This document shows positions 42,501 to 49,359 of a stretch of 64,000 bases of DNA, one piece after another. Each line of letters begins with the position of its first letter. Position 1 is the first letter of the stretch. The stretch comes from Rhyzopertha dominica (taxonomy: Eukaryota > Arthropoda > Insecta > Coleoptera > Bostrichidae): the NCBI GenBank assembly GCA_025024175.1, contig QCXZ01000137.1, positions 310,001-374,000 of the forward strand, given 5' to 3'. The position numbers were made by a program, and so were the translations under genes. The notes beneath the pieces are model-generated. The model was given only the letters and a program-made list of their open reading frames with translations. It did not search any database and was not told where the DNA came from.

Positions 42501-45500
42501 TATGGTGAGCTGCGTTTTGTAGCTTTGAATGTTCTCTTTATCTTTCGACTCATGGATACAGTAGCCGATTTTTTAGCTTCGATCTTCGAAAATCAACGAG
42601 CCTGTGGTATGTTTTTTTTTCAACGGCAGATAAACANANNCGATTTTCGACTTGGCAGTTTAAATTTAGACGTTAGGTCATTTCGTTCCGTACGACCACA
42701 GTAACTGGCGCCTATAGTCCGGTTGAAGCGCCGGCCAAATAGAAAGTATCGATAGGACTTGCTATTTTTAAACTGCACCAACCTCGGGAAAATCGCCCGC
42801 TAACTGGAAAATCTTCTCTCGGGACTAGATTTATTGAGTTAATAATATGTTGACGGGATATTTGGCAGAGGATAATAATGTTTCGCGGAAAATGTCGGCG
42901 TCTAGATTCCGGGAAATGAACTGTGTGTGTGTGTGTTGCCGCAGGGTCGGAAAAAATGATGGTATTACCTGTCGAGATAAGAGAGGATCTCAGAATTGGT
43001 CATAACTCTATATTCATTCAAACTCAACTTAAATTTACTTTGTCCTGGCTGAGAATTTACTTAATTTGGACGAGCACTTTTATTAAAAATTTCTCACTAG
43101 CGCTGATTTAAGATGATCGATTTGTCTTTGTAAAGAACTTTCGTCTAAGATTCTTAGTGCTCTAACAAATCATTCCTAAATATTAACATTTACACAATAA
43201 AAGACTTAGTCATGGAGAACTATCGTTCAAAAATGAAATAGTTTTTCAACCCTTTAATTATGGTGGTTTACAATGGGATTGTGGTGGAATTAACTCTCAT
43301 CTGAAGATAGTACTCGTTCTTAATCTTTTTATACTTTATAAGATTCAAAAACTAATCAACTGTGACAAGATATTGCCAGGAAAACTTGCATAATAGAAAC
43401 AAAATTTTTGCTTTGTAAGAAACTATTAAGCTGCCGACATTTGTAAGTTGCCTTGTAAATAAATTTGCTCATATCCGCTGGAAAAGTGTCATAAAACTGC
43501 GACATTAGATCAAGTTTTCCGTGAACGAATTGAACGTGTCTGGTAGCACGACTGTATATTGCCGGTACCTGTGAGACTAGACATGACATTGTGTTTACCA
43601 TTAATGTAGTGGCGCCAGGTGTTTGTTTGCATAGAGGTGGTGCCGCAATTCTGGCCAATGTAAACGACATATGCCGCGAAAAGACTACTTTCCGGAGTCT
43701 GTTGCTGAGGGAAAAGCTGGCATTTAAGATGAAGCTACTCAAAAGATTGTAAAGAATTGACGAAAACATCGAATCTTTTTTTCTTTAATCTTGCCAGGCA
43801 ATAAATTTAAATAATTTTATTATAGCAGCTTTTAATAATTTATTATCCAATTCCAACTGGTCATTGGAAATTGCCTTGTGGGGGTCATTTATTGCTTTGT
43901 TGTTCAAGGATAACTAACGTATACGTTTTTGTAATATTTTACTAAAATATCTGTATTCTATATTCCACGACATGTGACGAATTTTTGGAAGTTTTAAATT
44001 CCTCCTCATGTTTGACTTCATCCAGTTCAGTGACGTAGATTACCTAGGCATGACGTCACAACTCAGTTATCATCACGCGACCATGTTTATTCTCAATTCA
44101 TATAGAGCCCTAGTATGCGATATTCATCTAAACGAACCATTATCATTGGAGAGGCCTAAATTCTTTGGAAATTTACGTAACCGTTCAGTCAATAGCGGCC
44201 ATCTCTATATGCTGTTATGTGTTATCTTGTTTTTCGTGATGCTCGCTGCTATTGGCCGCCGATGTAAAAATAATGCGGTATTTAACAATGAACAGATAAC
44301 GGTAATACAGTAGGCGCCTGTAATAGTGTTTACCAGTCGGCTATAGTTTGGACCAATTTATCAGGATTGAAAAAATTACACAAATTGTTTGATTGTAAAG
44401 AGTCGGGTGACATCCATATACGTTATACTGCTTGGAATATATATATATATTTTTTTATAGAATAAGGGTTATCAAGATTCTCTATCTATAAACTTAAGTG
44501 AATGTGGAGCCATCTTGAACTAGAGACCTATTGCGATTATCTGATTTGCGTTTGAAGATGTTTAGCGTTCAGAAAATGAAGCGTCTAGCAAATATCGGAA
44601 TCAAAATGTGTACTTACGCAAAATAATGTTATTCAGTTTTGATGAATGGTGTGGAATTCTGAATAACCGAATCATTGGACTCATTTTATACCAAGGAAAC
44701 TTCCTTAGACTTGTTTCTCTGAGGATACTTAATAAATAAATTATGCGGCATAACAAACNACAACAATGAGGAAACATTACAATTAGCTCTACTAAATGCA
44801 ATCGANTACATTAATAGGAGGACATTAAAGAAAGTAATCAAATGCGTAAAGCAGTGATGGAAACNAATGGTGGATTATTTGAGCATAATTTGTAACNCTT
44901 GCTTTAGTTTTTAATGCAATTGTTTTAAATTTGTTTTTGCTCTCAAGGTTTTCAAATTTCTCATTTAAGATTTATTGTTTCTATTTCTTGTTCATTTTGT
45001 GTTTTTGTACGATTGTTAATGTTTCCTTTTGGTAAAAATTATTCAGTTTGCTTTGTTGACTTGTTACTACAACTTAATTTAATTGTGTAAATAAAAATTT
45101 GTATGGCGAATTCATAAATATATAGGTACATTATTTATCCAAAGCACACTATACTTAAATTAATGTTTATACAATAAATGCGCTTTAGTAATGCAAATTG
45201 ATTCTAAACTATGTCATGTGACACAATGGCTGCTATAAACAAATGCAGAAGCATTTACCAGATTCAAAAATAAAGTATCGATTGAAGGGACTTTGGACAG
45301 AGGTTAGTTTTAACAGGTTGTGAAGCACACTTTTGATTGGTGTATCGTAAAAATAATCTATCGTTGGATAAATTCTTTGGACGCAGGAAATGTATTTTCT
45401 ACATGTATCCACAGCATTGATAGAAAATCCTTTTTCATAATATTCCTTTGACTTCGTAGACCATAATTGTAGAGTTACTTCTGCAGCTTCCTTCAGGATT

Positions 45501-48500
45501 ATCCCGGCAACACTTTCTTCCATTTCTCACCAACTTCTCAAATTTTGGCAAATGGAGTCTTAATGCTTGTGGTTCCATAAAATCTTGTATTGCATTCGTG
45601 TTTGAGTCGCATTTTATCGACTTAGAAAATTAATAAAATTCTTGCGTGGATGATAACATGCTCTCTGAAATGCTTATACAATAAATAACCATGTAAGTTT
45701 GTTAAGGCAATTTTTCGCTGAATTTAAAAATAACAAGGNTGAAGCAAAATTTTTGAAAACGACAATTTTCAGAGTTTTTTTTTCAAAATAACTTCTGAAC
45801 GAGTTGGAATTCATATGTGTTCTAAANGACACGCACTGTTGTATATCATCAATTCGTCAGTTCCAGCACGAAATTTTTTTCGCCCCGGTCGTCCAAGTGG
45901 AACAATCCGACGGGTGCCAACGGTGACAGCAGGTGCACCGGGCGTAACGTTAACCGTGTCCGCGTGACGTCACGGACGTGTGGCGCCAGGCGTCCATCTG
46001 CCGGCGCCGCGATGTGCATGTTGATCGATCAGAAACACCTGCCTCCCCCCTACCTCCGCTGCTGCTTCTTTGTTTCGCCAATTGCCACCGCCACCCACAG
46101 CGCCCGCCGGCCTTTTAAAAATAAGAACGCGGTCTAGACACCGGCGGCCGGCCGCATGCTGCGGATGGTATGGGCGCAAGTCGGGCGATCGGGCCGGGCT
46201 CGGGGGATGAGAAATCGACTGCCGCATTTCCCGAGTTCATTAAAATAGAAATTTTTGTGAAAATTAAATACAACGTGACCCTTCTTTCTTAGCCAAAAAT
46301 TGCGTTACATATTATCTACTCTTCCATAATAGAATCGACCAGTTTCGGGACTTTACTGCAATTTGTGGAACTATTGACGGTGGCTCGTTTGGTCAAACTT
46401 TAAACAAAAATAACTGTCAGGCTTGGCAATTTGTCTCCATTGTTTCTAGCCTTCATTTACCAATTTCTTGCGTCCTTTTCTTCCAAGTCATTTAACAGTG
46501 CACTTAACCACCGTGTTTTTGGTCGTCACTTTCTTCCTGTGTTTCTTGCTTCGACTTCCAATTTTTTCATTACTCTTTACAACTTTGTAATTGATCTTGC
46601 TAGGATTGTCACATCATCCACAAATGCAAGTACTATATCCAGTACTATACTAAATACGAAATATGTTGTTTATGAGGGATTCCCCTTTCTAAGGCCTTTG
46701 TTCACTGTGAAAGCTGCTGAAGTGCGTATTAATTTTAACTCTACTAAGTGAATTATTCATCATCATCTGCACCATGTTCTGTATACCAATCACTTTTTTA
46801 GTAGAAAAAAAGTTCTTTCTTTTTATGGAATCATAGAGTCCTTTAAAAATCAACAAAACTAACATGTATAGTTGTAGGAAGAAATCTATGAAACCGACTT
46901 ATGCAGAAATTTACTAGTGTTCCATCCAAAAACACAAACATTCGGAGTTGCATCTGTAATGAAAGATAAAATGACATTGATGCATATTACAAGTAGAATC
47001 CCGGCAATAGTCGTGGTAGGATAGAAGCTTCCCTCAATCTCTAATTAATCAATATTATTGTCACTATCATTTTCTAGGTCTANAGACCTAAATATAATTA
47101 GNTCTTTAACAATATTCTTCTATCTTTATTATGTGGTGTACAANATTTTTTCCAAACATCCACAGTTANTAAATCGAATGGTCCTCAAATCATTGTCAAG
47201 GTTTCATTGCTAAATTTTCTCCTAGTGTTTCTTCTTCTTAATTTTTNCTGAATTGACCCCATATTATTTTGATAGGGTTAACAATGCAGTGATAAGGACG
47301 ATTTTGTATTTTTTCCATACGCTTTGTGTGAACAACTTCCAGTAATTACTTCATTCTTCAAAATATAACTTCTTGTTCAAACACAATAACACTACCTTTT
47401 GGAATTTTTCTAATTAAATTTTCTGCGAACCACTTCTGAAAAACTTTGACAGTCATGTCAGAATCCAAACAAATCCATTTTCTCTGCCTGCATCCAAAAT
47501 TGAAATTATTTTACCAACAGGAGGTGGAATATTTAAAACTAAAACACATTTTCTGGAACTGTCAGTCCATCCCTTTTGGACTGTTTCATGCCTATCACAC
47601 CAAGTCTCATCCTAAATAACGTATTTGTGATCATAGGAGAAAGTTGCGTTTTCTTTTATTGGTATGTGGTTCATCCTCTTGCACATTTCGATCACACCCT
47701 GGATTTTCATTGGTTGCAACCTACATTAAATGGATTACTAGCGTTTTTTTATTGTGTACTGATAGTATATGAACATAGATTTGCAACTCTGTTGCTGTTC
47801 AGCGAAACTGCAATTATGAAAGGAGCTAAATCAGCTTTGTACTGATAATTCAAACCTCTTTAGGGCATCTCCACACTCACATTCTTGTTTATCGTGGTTA
47901 CTCGCTCCATAAGTATGTGTAGTACCGTAACACGTTAGGGAAGTCCATCATTCAGGGGAGAAGAGGACGTTGATACTCACGTCATTAAAGCTGCAATCCA
48001 TCGAGGAAGATGAGGTCATTGTCATCAGAAAACATATATACCTGCTTATCCTGCTCGATGGCTGGGGCTTCCATATGGATAACATTTACCTGTATTTCGG
48101 TGGACTACCAGAAATGATTAAGTCTCATTTCGAGGCAAATTTAATCTCTTTTCAAAAAGCTTAGTTTGGGAGGTCGAAAAACCAAAACATATAAATCACC
48201 ATTTTTGACCACAACTAACTTAACACAGGGTTCTCAGGGTTGCAAATTTAGATTACTGTACTAGGAAACACACATCCGTTTTATGCAGGTTGCGTGTAAA
48301 GTTTGACTGGTCTACTGTACATGCCATATAACAAGATTTCATGAAACGATTTTGTTTCGAGATTTTCATTTATTTTTTGTTGCAGGTTCTGCGCTGAACC
48401 AGAAGGTCTGGTGCCAACTGGCCTATTGGGAGCTGGCGCAGCGGGTAGGTCCTTTGTTTCCTGTTGAACCAACAGCAATGAACGTGTTCGGAGATATCCT

Positions 48501-49359
48501 CTATGAGGATGGACTGTCGTTGAAGACGTTGGCTCAGCACAGCTTCAGTCCTCCTGAATCTGTCTGCGGGACAAGGAGCAAAATAGGTTTAGGTAAGCAA
48601 TGAGTTCTCGTCACTAGCTCAAATTTCTCCACAACTATCTTCACAATTAAGACGAGCTACCCTGTGTGATTCCTTAATTAAAAACAAATTAATAACATGT
48701 AATGGCACTTTATTAAATCCTACATAATATTATGTAAATTTGAAATTAATTAGTTTTAAAAATGAGGTTTTTTTTTAATATTTAATTTGCAGTAGGGGGC
48801 AAAGGATAACTATTTAGAAAAAAATTGTTAATAAATAACCTTTTTTGTAATACCAAAAGGAATCTAGTACAAATCAAATTTTAAAGTAATTTTTTTGGTC
48901 CACCCTAATGTACAGCTTTTTTTATTGAGAAACTAAGAAGTCTCTTTAATCTATTTCTTTTAAGAACTAGTTTATTGCCGATAGATGGCACTGCCATCTA
49001 CTTTCTCGCTCAAACCGCATTCTTATTTGCTCATCCTTGCAGGCGTAACCCTCTCCAAAGAAGACGACTGCGTCTGGGTGTACAACCGTTCGGACAACCC
49101 CGTGTTTGTCAACTCGCTGACCCTCGACAACTCAGCGACACACTCCCCTACTCGCGTACCTGCCGACCACTGTCTGTGCGTCTACGATCCCTCGGTGCAC
49201 CACAGCTACGGGTGGGACTTCGCTTCCCGCTACGGCGGCCCCTTGGACCCCAACTCCGTCTGCATCAGCTTCGGCAAGGGCTGGGGCGCCGGATACAAAC
49301 GCCAGGAGATCANGGCGTGCCCTTGCTGGCTCGAGATACTGCTGGTGCCGGGCAGGTGA
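21197..49359 (+). CDS. Dad: Inhibitory Smad (Smad6/7 type; Dad), complete, five exons
   Basis: I-Smads are intracellular antagonists of BMP/TGF-beta receptors and recruit Smurf-type ubiquitin ligases. Coding exons: 21197-21545, 31399-31452, 35354-35425, 48386-48592, 49043-49359. The sum is 999 nt, or 332 residues (mammalian Smad7 about 426; the glycine-rich N-terminal insert is absent). The start is the first in-frame ATG (MFMFRSRRS); the ATG at 21203 would give the family-like MFRSRRS. Order: basic N-terminus, MH1 (about 30-115), PPxY motif (120-123), linker, MH2 (about 163-330). The protein ends CPCWLEILLVPGR without the SSxS phosphorylation tail of receptor Smads, which marks it as inhibitory. 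All four introns are phase 1 (9.9 kb, 3.9 kb, 13.0 kb, 450 bp). An N at 49312 leaves one MH2 residue unknown. The Dad name rests on family membership, not synteny. Confidence 0.95.
21620..22700 (+). repeat. Diverged intronic tandem repeat, about six units of 145-225 bp
   Basis: The phrase GACTCGATG-like + (A)TTTCTRTAYTA recurs at about 21698, 21849, 22072, 22243, 22387 and 22544. The phrase TCGTCCTTTTCTCGTTTACAACCTG recurs in diverged form at about 21746, 21907, 22139, 22287 and 22446. Other shared blocks are AAAATGAGCTACATT and AACAGTCNAACTC. Units keep the same order and orientation. No long open frame is maintained. Confidence 0.7.
24720..25735 (-). mobile_element. mariner transposase, near full-length pseudogene
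   Basis: Read on the minus strand, N- to C-terminal mariner landmarks appear in order: a SAPSYPVVKNLSREFG-like helix region near 25640-25595, the NVNRVHDKVMADRRMTIRR block, KLSARWVSRMLTPDQKR (25400-25350), an ETWVHHFDPESKQQ block (25256-25218), LLQQDNAYVHK (24999-24967) and the YSLDLVPSDYFLFPKLKEYL end (24912-24853). Two or more frameshifts and a missing stretch after the first helix-turn-helix break it. The Asp expected before ETW is Tyr, so a catalytic residue is lost. Inside I-Smad intron 1, antisense. Confidence 0.88.
25956..26957 (+). mobile_element. THAP-bearing DNA transposon remnant with terminal inverted repeats
   Basis: The segment is bounded by ACCGCCAAAAC (25956-25966) and GTTTTGGCGGT (26947-26957). 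Behind each end, diverged inverted blocks include CGTGACGTCAAGTGTCATGTAAA on the left and the inverse of CGTGACGTCAGGTGTCTTGTAAA on the right. The interior encodes a THAP-type zinc finger remnant. P and Kolobok transposases carry THAP domains, so one of those superfamilies is plausible. No clear target duplication was seen. Confidence 0.6.
26112..26490 (+). pseudogene. THAP domain pseudogene, two exon-like blocks
   Basis: The first block (about 26112-26332) reads NYCVV...VPRDYQCMKKLFKAPRR...SLFFCCEDH, matching the C2CH pattern and VPRD...CEDH spacing of THAP zinc fingers. A GTAAGT donor at 26333 and a TTGTAG acceptor at 26394 bound an intron-like gap. The second block continues LQEDMKNYMRF...IPHIFDC, the usual THAP follow-on. 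The two frames do not join cleanly at those splice sites, and stops follow FDC, so the copy is dead. It lies inside the inverted-repeat element 25956-26957. Confidence 0.65.
29930..30260. promoter_or_regulatory. GC-rich intronic island with TGGCGCCAGG
   Basis: A GC-rich block in I-Smad intron 1 contains palindromic TGGCGCCA at 30075-30082 followed by GG, and several CCGTCTGGG/GGTCTACCGTCTG phrases with Smad-box GTCTG (near 30030-30042). An open frame spans it (29867-30280) but has no family resemblance. About 1.2 kb upstream of the PPxY exon. Candidate enhancer. Confidence 0.4.
30496..30512. repeat. (AC)n microsatellite
   Basis: About eight AC dinucleotides in I-Smad intron 1. Confidence 0.9.
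31399..31452 (+). CDS. Dad: I-Smad exon 2: 54-nt exon carrying the PPxY motif
   Basis: The acceptor TTCTTTGCAG and donor G|GTGAGT bound 54 nt that enter and leave in phase 1. It encodes DSPPPAYTRCAVDRLKPE, aligning with the PY-motif region of vertebrate Smad7. PPAY satisfies PPxY, the binding site for WW domains of Smurf ligases. Length is a multiple of three, so skipping it would delete only the PY motif. It is too short to show up as an ORF but the splice sites, phase and motif agree. Confidence 0.88.
31840..32550 (+). mobile_element. Tc1-like transposon fragment, copy A
   Basis: The plus strand carries an HTH-like stretch near 31900-31975 (SYVRNILKAKNV, RKRNTAPKY), then the first catalytic Asp context IDDESYLKLEGSD (about 32077-32115) and YANECVRNRLIPFIKKFL near 32281-32334. 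Frameshifts and stops are frequent. It shares about 400 bp of alignable sequence with copy B at 39290-39720, ending in a TTTTTTGTTTACACRCCCTTA stretch. Confidence 0.7.
33060..33300. promoter_or_regulatory. GC-rich intronic island with GGCGCCAGG
   Basis: In I-Smad intron 2. GGCGCCA is at 33097-33103 (followed by GG) and GGCGCC at 33189-33194. Two Ns fall at 33246 and 33249. The flanks are AT-rich and no protein is recognisable. Candidate regulatory element. Confidence 0.35.
33840..34683 (-). mobile_element. Tc1-like transposase pseudogene with internal deletion
   Basis: From ATG at 34683 on the minus strand, the start MAGKFSFSEQFGVLL and HTH part (TRFLSLQTGISQTSVNRVV, near 34415-34360) are followed by ILFTDEACFTRRGITNLHSY (34233-34174). 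Then come LNVWIGIIEQYL and EIYLEFLQNTLPDLL. The next part jumps directly to CDFFLSGTLKEFVYFSP. The missing piece would contain the second catalytic Asp (QHDG-type region), and stops occur early, so the copy cannot be active. It lies antisense in I-Smad intron 2. Confidence 0.85.
35354..35425 (+). CDS. Dad: I-Smad exon 3: 72-nt linker exon
   Basis: Acceptor TTCTTTTTTTCAG, donor GGAGAGG|GTAAGT, phase 1 at both ends. It encodes 24 linker residues rich in Arg, Ser and Thr (APLLRRNTYSGSVTTNGE). The linker is poorly conserved in the family, so support rests on splice sites, phase compatibility and an open frame. RRNTYS is a possible basophilic kinase site. Skipping would keep the frame. Confidence 0.72.
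36310..37215 (-). mobile_element. Penelope-like retroelement remnant (reverse transcriptase)
   Basis: Read on the minus strand: KLYGLPKIHRTNVPLR near 37150-37100 and GCAMVSPLIPIVANLLMVNF near 36855-36800. The motif C region KFWYKYIDDTFVIWPHG (36763-36713) follows, then FLNHLNSQNLDIKFTMELE (36693-36638) and NGSLPFLRRPNLQSKHR. The end is a LKSALVRNGYSNKN stretch near 36430-36390. These are characteristic of Penelope reverse transcriptases. Frameshifts break it, and no GIY-YIG endonuclease was recognised. In I-Smad intron 3, antisense. Confidence 0.85.
37250..37620. promoter_or_regulatory. GC-rich intronic island with TGGCGCCA
   Basis: Palindromic TGGCGCCA lies at 37484-37491 within a GC-rich block (GGGCCGCGCCGCCG, CGCCGCCTCGCCGGGGCC). 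A further GGCGCC is at 37803-37808. It begins right after the Penelope remnant. Open frames on both strands (37288-37473, 37606-37343) show no family. Candidate enhancer in intron 3. Confidence 0.35.
37621..39289. other. I-Smad intron 3, AT-rich stretch
   Basis: No gene or recognisable repeat beyond one GGCGCC at 37803. Small frames such as 38059-38268 and 38650-38862 have no resemblance to known families. A palindromic GTTCGATTCGAAC stretch at about 38890-38902 resembles a tRNA T-arm but no tRNA fold is supported. Confidence 0.5.
39290..39720 (+). mobile_element. Tc1-like transposon fragment, copy B
   Basis: Second copy of the family seen at 31840-32550: VIIDDEPYFTLDGSD near 39303-39347, then KEVWLAFSSSKGRFIPYIVVPSG and NVYANECVRERL near 39404-39523. 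A FWSDMATGHYG-like stretch follows at 39561-39594. Frameshifts are present. Same orientation as copy A, in I-Smad intron 3. Confidence 0.75.
40015..40032. other. Perfect 7-bp-stem hairpin GGGGGCA-ACGA-TGCCCCC
   Basis: A GC-only stem with a 4-nt loop in AT-rich intron DNA, followed by CTGGG/CCTGGGCCC phrases. Function unknown. It could be part of an unrecognised repeat. Confidence 0.5.
41080..41380. promoter_or_regulatory. GC-rich intronic island with GGCGCCAGG
   Basis: GGCGCCA at 41189-41195, followed by GG, in a block rich in GCGGCGAGGTGCGGCC and CTTCGTCGGCC phrases. I-Smad intron 3. No coding family recognised. Candidate regulatory element. Confidence 0.35.
41740..42450 (+). mobile_element. 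Tc1-like transposase remnant
   Basis: Plus-strand fragments in order: QQYFQLEGYHSTPRLF near 41833-41880, RLEEFGSFKSKLYDVDNKRNHS near 41902-41965, VVNPENIPKSSMYEILKEQ, then GEAGFGREGLFNVHDEHY near 42233-42285 (first catalytic region of the insect Tc1-like family). LRLNREIYLGFL follows at about 42393-42428. Many frame changes. The C-terminal half is not seen. Confidence 0.65.
42650..42910. promoter_or_regulatory. GC-richer intronic block with TGGCGCC
   Basis: TGGCGCC at 42706-42712 and GCGCCGGCC at 42729-42737 within intron 3; Ns at 42637-42640 lie just outside. Weaker in composition than other islands. Candidate regulatory element. Confidence 0.25.
43020..43165 (-). mobile_element. Penelope-like fragment, second copy
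   Basis: About 145 bp align with 36310-36480 of the larger Penelope remnant in the same orientation, from ACTCAACTT...AATTTACTTTG through CTCACTAGCGC-GATTTAAGAT to AAAGAACTTTCGTCT. An internal stretch present in the first copy (near 36380-36405) is missing here. Confidence 0.75.
43166..45880. other. I-Smad intron 3, no gene recognised; GGCGCCA at 43611
   Basis: Palindromic TGGCGCCA at 43610-43617 is followed by GG, and GGCGCC lies at 44313-44318. Frames at minus 43769-43356, plus 44008-44313 and minus 45523-45233 are open but resemble no family I know. The last reads like a normal protein segment (acidic, with spaced Cys) and may be a pseudogene or repeat fragment. Several Ns occur between 44759 and 44897. 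Confidence 0.4.
45880..46220. promoter_or_regulatory. GC-rich intronic island with two GGCGCC sites
   Basis: TGGCGCCAGG at 45981-45990 and GGCGCC at 46003-46008, next to TGACGTCACGGACGTG (a CRE-like palindrome at 45965-45972). Strongly GC-rich through CGGCGGCCGGCCG at about 46141-46153. About 2.2 kb upstream of the first MH2 exon. Candidate enhancer, the strongest of the intron 3 islands by composition. Confidence 0.4.
46430..46740 (-). mobile_element. LINE reverse transcriptase remnant
   Basis: Read on the minus strand, NKGLRKGNPS is followed by VLAFVDDVTILARSITKL near 46635-46580, an RT motif C (xVDD) with its usual follow-on. The frame then passes to RPKTRWLSALLNDLEEKDARNW, typical of the C-terminal tail of one insect LINE group. 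The RT-thumb portion between them is deleted. Dead copy in intron 3. Confidence 0.7.
47240..47630 (-). mobile_element. Tc1-like transposase remnant
   Basis: Read on the minus strand: DETWCDRHETVQKGWTD near 47615-47560, then PPPVGKIISIL and AGRENGFVW. Further on comes PYHCIVNPIKIIWGQ near 47297-47250, matching the PYHC.LNPIE..WG motif around the third catalytic residue. Frames shift between the blocks. Upstream of the I-Smad MH2 exons in intron 3. Confidence 0.72.
48386..48592 (+). CDS. Dad: I-Smad exon 4: start of MH2 domain
   Basis: Acceptor TTTTGTTGCAG, donor TTTAG|GTAAGC, phase 1 both ends, 207 nt. It encodes WCQLAYWELAQRVGPLFPV, the typical first MH2 strand (WC..AYWE...RVG), followed by VFGDILYEDGLSLKTLAQH and VCGTRSKIGLG, matching the VRSKIG.G motif before the L-loop region. 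Diverged relative to vertebrate Smad7 but all landmarks are in order. Confidence 0.94.
49043..49359 (+). CDS. Dad: I-Smad exon 5: C-terminal MH2 and stop
   Basis: Acceptor ATCCTTGCAG, phase 1. It encodes DDCVWVYNRSDNPVFVNSLTLDN, a variable loop, then VCISFGKGWGAGYKRQEI and ACPCWLEILLVPGR before TGA. The SFxKGWG...CPCWLE block is the MH2 L3-loop and C-terminal helix signature. The ending lacks SSxS. The exon is GC-rich. An N at 49312 hides the residue before ACPCW. Confidence 0.95.
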
